8,992 nucleotides of DNA, from contig CAMAIG010000035.1 of the NCBI GenBank assembly GCA_945835085.1, positions 1 through 8,992 on the forward strand. The letters are read 5' to 3'. This DNA comes from an uncultured Ruminococcus sp. GTDB taxonomy: Bacteria; Bacillota; Clostridia; Oscillospirales; Ruminococcaceae. A program made the position numbers and the translations under genes. Below are positions 6,646 through 8,992 of this stretch, one piece after another (the first letter of the stretch is position 1; every line of letters starts with the position of its first letter). The notes under the pieces were generated by a model. That model was not told the origin of the DNA. It searched no databases and saw only the letters and a list, made by a program, of their open reading frames with translations.

Positions 6646-6847
6646 GTTTTTTATCCTTTTTCAAAAGCTGTGATAATGCTCTTATCAAGGAGCAAAGGCA
6701 GGAGCCGATAAGCCCCACTCCCGTGCCCCAGGTGTAAGCTATAATTCTCCCGGGATCCCTTGACCCCAGCATCTCGGCAAACAGCATCAGAAATGCCGTA
6801 AGCCCGACAATAAGCAGTATCACCGAAAGTCTGCGAAGAAATGACAT
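6632..6847 (-). CDS. Small two-helix membrane protein
   Basis: A 71-residue protein that I do not recognise. It has a basic start (MSFLRR), a hydrophobic segment at about 7-27, a short polar turn (GSRDPGR), a second hydrophobic segment at about 34-58 and a basic tail (KKDKKHELR). That pattern suggests a hairpin membrane protein with both ends in the cytoplasm. It is supported as a gene by an AAGGAG ribosome site 5 bases before the ATG and by its exact fit between mltG (12 bases upstream) and the U32-family gene (14-base overlap). The last codons of this gene contain the ribosome site of the next. Its position next to a membrane-bound transglycosylase suggests an envelope role, but nothing in the sequence shows one. 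Confidence 0.75.
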   Translation of the reverse strand: MSFLRRLSVILLIVGLTAFLMLFAEMLGSRDPGRIIAYTWGTGVGLIGSCLCSLIRALSQLLKKDKKHELR

Positions 6848-6852
6848 AGCCG

Positions 6853-6858
6853 CTCCTT
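6853..6858 (-). promoter_or_regulatory. Ribosome binding site of the small two-helix membrane protein
   Basis: AAGGAG on the minus strand lies 5 bases before the ATG at 6847 and directly after the mltG stop. It is the main sign that the 71-residue reading frame is translated and that its start is correct. Confidence 0.75.
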
Positions 6859-6859
6859 A

Positions 6860-8272
6860 TCATTCCGCCGCAACAAGATGTGCAGCAATAAGGTTTGCTT
6901 CATGCTCCTCCAAGGTTTCGGCATAGAAAAATTCACCTGTTTCAAGGTCGGAGCAGAAGAAGAAATAATCGGTTTCTCTCGGGTAAAGCACCGCTTCAAT
7001 GGCTTCGATACCGGGATTGCAGATAGGTCCGGGAGGAAGTCCTCCGCCCTTGTATGTATCGTAAGCGTCACAGATGGACTGAGAATATACCTCCATATTC
7101 GGAGCAATTACCTCTTCCGCATAGTTGGTCGTGGGGTCTGACTGTAAAAGCGGGAAGGTATCGGGATTATTGAGCCTGTTGAGGAAAACGGAGGCAACCA
7201 TTTTCATATCCGAGGAATAAGCCGCTTCCGCCTGAACGATAGAAGCAAGGGTCATTACCTCCTCCAGGGTCATATCAATGTCATTCATTCGTCCGTAATG
7301 GTTGGGAGTGACCTTGTTCTCATAGTTCTTGAATACCTTCTTGACCACATTCTTGGGGTCCTCTTCAAGATAGAACTGATATGTATCGGGGAAGAAATAG
7401 CCTTCCATCTTATAGAATTTCTTAGCGCTTGCCTTAACCTGCTTTTCAAAATCAAAGCCGAAGGTGGTGGAATTAAAGGTCCTGATAAAATCCGATGCAC
7501 TGCATACTCCCGCTTCTTCAAGCTTTGCGGCAGCGTCTATTAGCCTTATACCCTCGGGGAAGGTTATCTCAACAAATTCTCTGGGGTTAATGGCTTCCTC
7601 CTGCAGTGCTTCAATTACATCGCCGTAGGTCATGTTGGGCTTGAGCTTATGAACGCCTGCGATATATGTACCGTCAGCGCCCTTGACCTTGGAAACTACT
7701 CTGAAAAGAGTGGGGTTTGTGATTATTCCCTCCTCGGTAAGAAGGTTTGCTATGGCTTCTGTGCCCGAGTCGTTTGGTATCTCAACGGAAAACTCCGTAT
7801 CAGAGCGGTCAAGTCCGAGTATCTCCTTGGCAACGGTTATGACTGCAACAGCTCCCAGAACGGAAACGGATATTACAAGTGTGACCATTATGAGAGCGAA
7901 TATGAGCCTGCCGTGAGTTTTTTTCCTGCGCTTCTTGCGCTTTAGCTCCTCACGTCTTCGTGCCCGTTCCTCTTCCTCCTCGTCAAACTCGTCGTTCTCT
8001 TCATCGTCCTCGCTGTATTCGCCCTCCTCTTGCTCCTCGTCTTTCTCCTCATCATTTTCATATATGACTATCTCGCCCTCGGTGCTGTCCTGAGGCTTGG
8101 CATAATGGGCAGGAGTATATCCGTCATCAGCTTCATGAGATTCGTCATCGGGGACATTTTCCTCGCTGACGATATCTGCATCTGCTTCGGAAATTTTCTC
8201 TTCGGGAGCATTTTCCTCCGCATTTTCTGCGGTCACATTTTCGGGAGCAGTGTCAAGCTCTTTTTCGTCCAT
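6860..8272 (-). CDS. mltG: Endolytic murein transglycosylase MltG (YceG family)
   Basis: Membrane-anchored lytic transglycosylase that cuts nascent peptidoglycan strands and so sets glycan length and release from the synthesis machinery. The 470 residues fall into clear parts. A very acidic, probably disordered cytoplasmic region spans 1-102. A basic patch (RARRREELKRKKRRKK) follows at about 103-118, then one membrane helix at about 122-147. An outside LysM-like region and the YceG catalytic domain (about 235-466) complete it. Family landmarks are EGYFFPDTYQF (290-300), LASIVQAEA (342-350) with the likely catalytic Glu349, LLQSDPTTNYA (375-385), GLPPGPICNPG (411-421) and AETLEEHEAN (451-460). 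A purine-rich site (AGGAAAGGAAG) precedes the ATG. It begins 3 bases after the stop of the folate cyclo-ligase gene. The long acidic tail is larger than in E. coli MltG, though long cytoplasmic tails also occur in streptococci. Confidence 0.95.
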   Translation of the reverse strand: MDEKELDTAPENVTAENAEENAPEEKISEADADIVSEENVPDDESHEADDGYTPAHYAKPQDSTEGEIVIYENDEEKDEEQEEGEYSEDDEENDEFDEEEEERARRREELKRKKRRKKTHGRLIFALIMVTLVISVSVLGAVAVITVAKEILGLDRSDTEFSVEIPNDSGTEAIANLLTEEGIITNPTLFRVVSKVKGADGTYIAGVHKLKPNMTYGDVIEALQEEAINPREFVEITFPEGIRLIDAAAKLEEAGVCSASDFIRTFNSTTFGFDFEKQVKASAKKFYKMEGYFFPDTYQFYLEEDPKNVVKKVFKNYENKVTPNHYGRMNDIDMTLEEVMTLASIVQAEAAYSSDMKMVASVFLNRLNNPDTFPLLQSDPTTNYAEEVIAPNMEVYSQSICDAYDTYKGGGLPPGPICNPGIEAIEAVLYPRETDYFFFCSDLETGEFFYAETLEEHEANLIAAHLVAAE

Positions 8273-8275
8273 GTA

Positions 8276-8920
8276 TTATCTTCCTTTCCTGGTATTTTCC
8301 GGGAGAGCGGTTTTTCTTATATATTTCTCTGTCACAAGCATATCGGCGCCGATATCAAATCTGCCGTGAACAAGCCTGTTTGCGGTGCATGAGCAATAGC
8401 ATATGCCCATTTTATAAAGCCCCCTGTGTGCAGACAGGAACCTGTCATAATAGCCCTTGCCATAGCCCAGCCTGTAGCCCTCCATATCGAAGGCAAGCCC
8501 CGGGATAATGCAAAGCGCCCTTTCAAAATCATATGCAATCGTGCATTTATCGGGGTCAGGCTCCAGAACTCCGAAGCTGCCTCTTTCAAGCTCATCCCTG
8601 CTGTTTATGAAATAAAAGTCCATATCACGGGTGCCGCTTATGCATCTCGGAACAGCCACCCTCTTGTTATCGAGGAGCGCACGGTCAATAAGCATCAGAG
8701 TATCAACCTCAATTTCCGTGGAAACATAAGCAAGAACGGTGTCAGCGCTTTTGTATGCCGACGTTGAAATTATCTTTTCAAAAATTCTTTTGTCCTTATC
8801 CCTTTTCACATCGGGGGGCATGGTGCTGCGAAGGGTTTTGCACTGTGCCCTGAGGTTTTTCTTGTATTCCCGGATATCTCCGCCGAAATCGTCAATGGAT
8901 GGGATAGTCATCTTTTCCAT
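8276..8920 (-). CDS. 5-formyltetrahydrofolate cyclo-ligase
   Basis: Cytoplasmic enzyme (5-FCL, also called MTHFS; YgfA/YqgN family) that uses ATP to convert 5-formyltetrahydrofolate into 5,10-methenyltetrahydrofolate, returning a dead-end folate to one-carbon metabolism. The diagnostic motif is at 140-162: PGLAFD, then the glycine-rich GYRLGYGKGYYDRF (148-161) that binds ATP phosphate. Other landmarks are AYVSTEIEVDT (64-74), VAVPR (88-92), FGVLEPDP (116-123) and a final DMLVTEKYI (193-201). At 214 residues it is somewhat longer than the usual 180-200, with about 16 extra N-terminal residues before IREYKKNLR. A second in-frame ATG at 8911 (Met4) overlaps the upstream stop in an ATGA and could be the true start; AGAGGAG is some 18 bases from the first ATG, so neither start has an ideal ribosome site. 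It is followed by mltG after 3 bases. Confidence 0.93.
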   Translation of the reverse strand: MEKMTIPSIDDFGGDIREYKKNLRAQCKTLRSTMPPDVKRDKDKRIFEKIISTSAYKSADTVLAYVSTEIEVDTLMLIDRALLDNKRVAVPRCISGTRDMDFYFINSRDELERGSFGVLEPDPDKCTIAYDFERALCIIPGLAFDMEGYRLGYGKGYYDRFLSAHRGLYKMGICYCSCTANRLVHGRFDIGADMLVTEKYIRKTALPENTRKGR

Positions 8921-8991
8921 ATGATATTTTTTGCAAGCTCCTCTGCTGTTTTTTCGTCAAAGTCAAGCGCAGAACGCACCATTTCGCTTTC
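8908..8991 (-). CDS. 3' end of an unidentified upstream gene (partial)
   Basis: An open frame enters from the window edge and ends in TGA at 8910-8908, giving 27 residues (ESEMVRSALDFDEKTAEELA, then KNIIWKR). Its stop forms an ATGA with the second possible start of the folate cyclo-ligase gene, the arrangement expected of the previous gene in a co-transcribed operon. The composition is protein-like, with a helix rich in Glu, Ala and Leu. The fragment is too short to assign. It slightly resembles the EeMIrsaLeFDe segment of CNNM/CorC-type proteins, but that segment lies mid-protein in the family and here the frame ends soon after. Confidence 0.45.
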   Translation of the reverse strand, partial: ESEMVRSALDFDEKTAEELAKNIIWKR

Positions 8992-8992
8992 G

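Noticed and set aside
7967..8070. Possible simple-sequence DNA repeat
   Set aside because: The ctc/ctt-rich tract is explained by Glu/Asp codons of the MltG acidic tail; I see no exact tandem unit.
1..8992. Defence system, prophage, insertion sequence or CRISPR array
   Set aside because: No transposase, integrase, direct-repeat array or terminal inverted repeats were seen; nearly all sequence is accounted for by metabolic and housekeeping genes.

Overview
The window is a densely coded bacterial chromosome segment of moderate GC. Strong AGGAGG-type ribosome binding sites, the protein families present and the gene neighbourhoods all point to an anaerobic Clostridia member. A Ruminococcus-like Oscillospiraceae is the best guess; this is inferred from family resemblance and gene order, not from a marker gene. 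I see no mobile element, CRISPR array, tRNA or rRNA.

Left half (47-4730, plus strand): a five-gene operon, iorA - small membrane protein - iorB - paaK - tandem-ACT protein. IorA and IorB form indolepyruvate:ferredoxin oxidoreductase, which interconverts aryl-pyruvates and aryl-acetyl-CoAs using ferredoxin. PaaK interconverts arylacetates and their CoA thioesters using ATP. Together they link free phenylacetate or indoleacetate to aryl-pyruvates and so to aromatic amino acids. Run reductively, this would be the arylacetate carboxylation route by which rumen anaerobes make phenylalanine and tryptophan. The ACT protein is a plausible aromatic amino acid sensor. The unusual element is an unrecognised four-helix membrane protein placed between the two subunit genes of one enzyme.

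Right half (4810-8991, minus strand, convergent with the first operon): a tightly packed, partly overlapping run. In transcription order it reads: the 3' end of an unidentified gene, 5-formyltetrahydrofolate cyclo-ligase, the endolytic transglycosylase MltG, a 71-residue membrane protein, a U32-family tRNA hydroxylation protein (TrhP-like), an unrecognised 73-residue protein and a DUF3237-like protein. The gaps and overlaps of only a few bases suggest co-transcription and translational coupling. The known members cover one-carbon metabolism, control of peptidoglycan strand length and wobble uridine modification, so this is a housekeeping cluster with three small accessory genes.

The operons meet at 4731-4809, where a 10-bp hairpin has a U-rich tail only in the minus-strand direction. 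No gene-free stretch exceeds 100 bases. Nothing here is a clearly new defence or mobile system. The best leads are the membrane protein inside the ior operon and the small genes attached to mltG and trhP.
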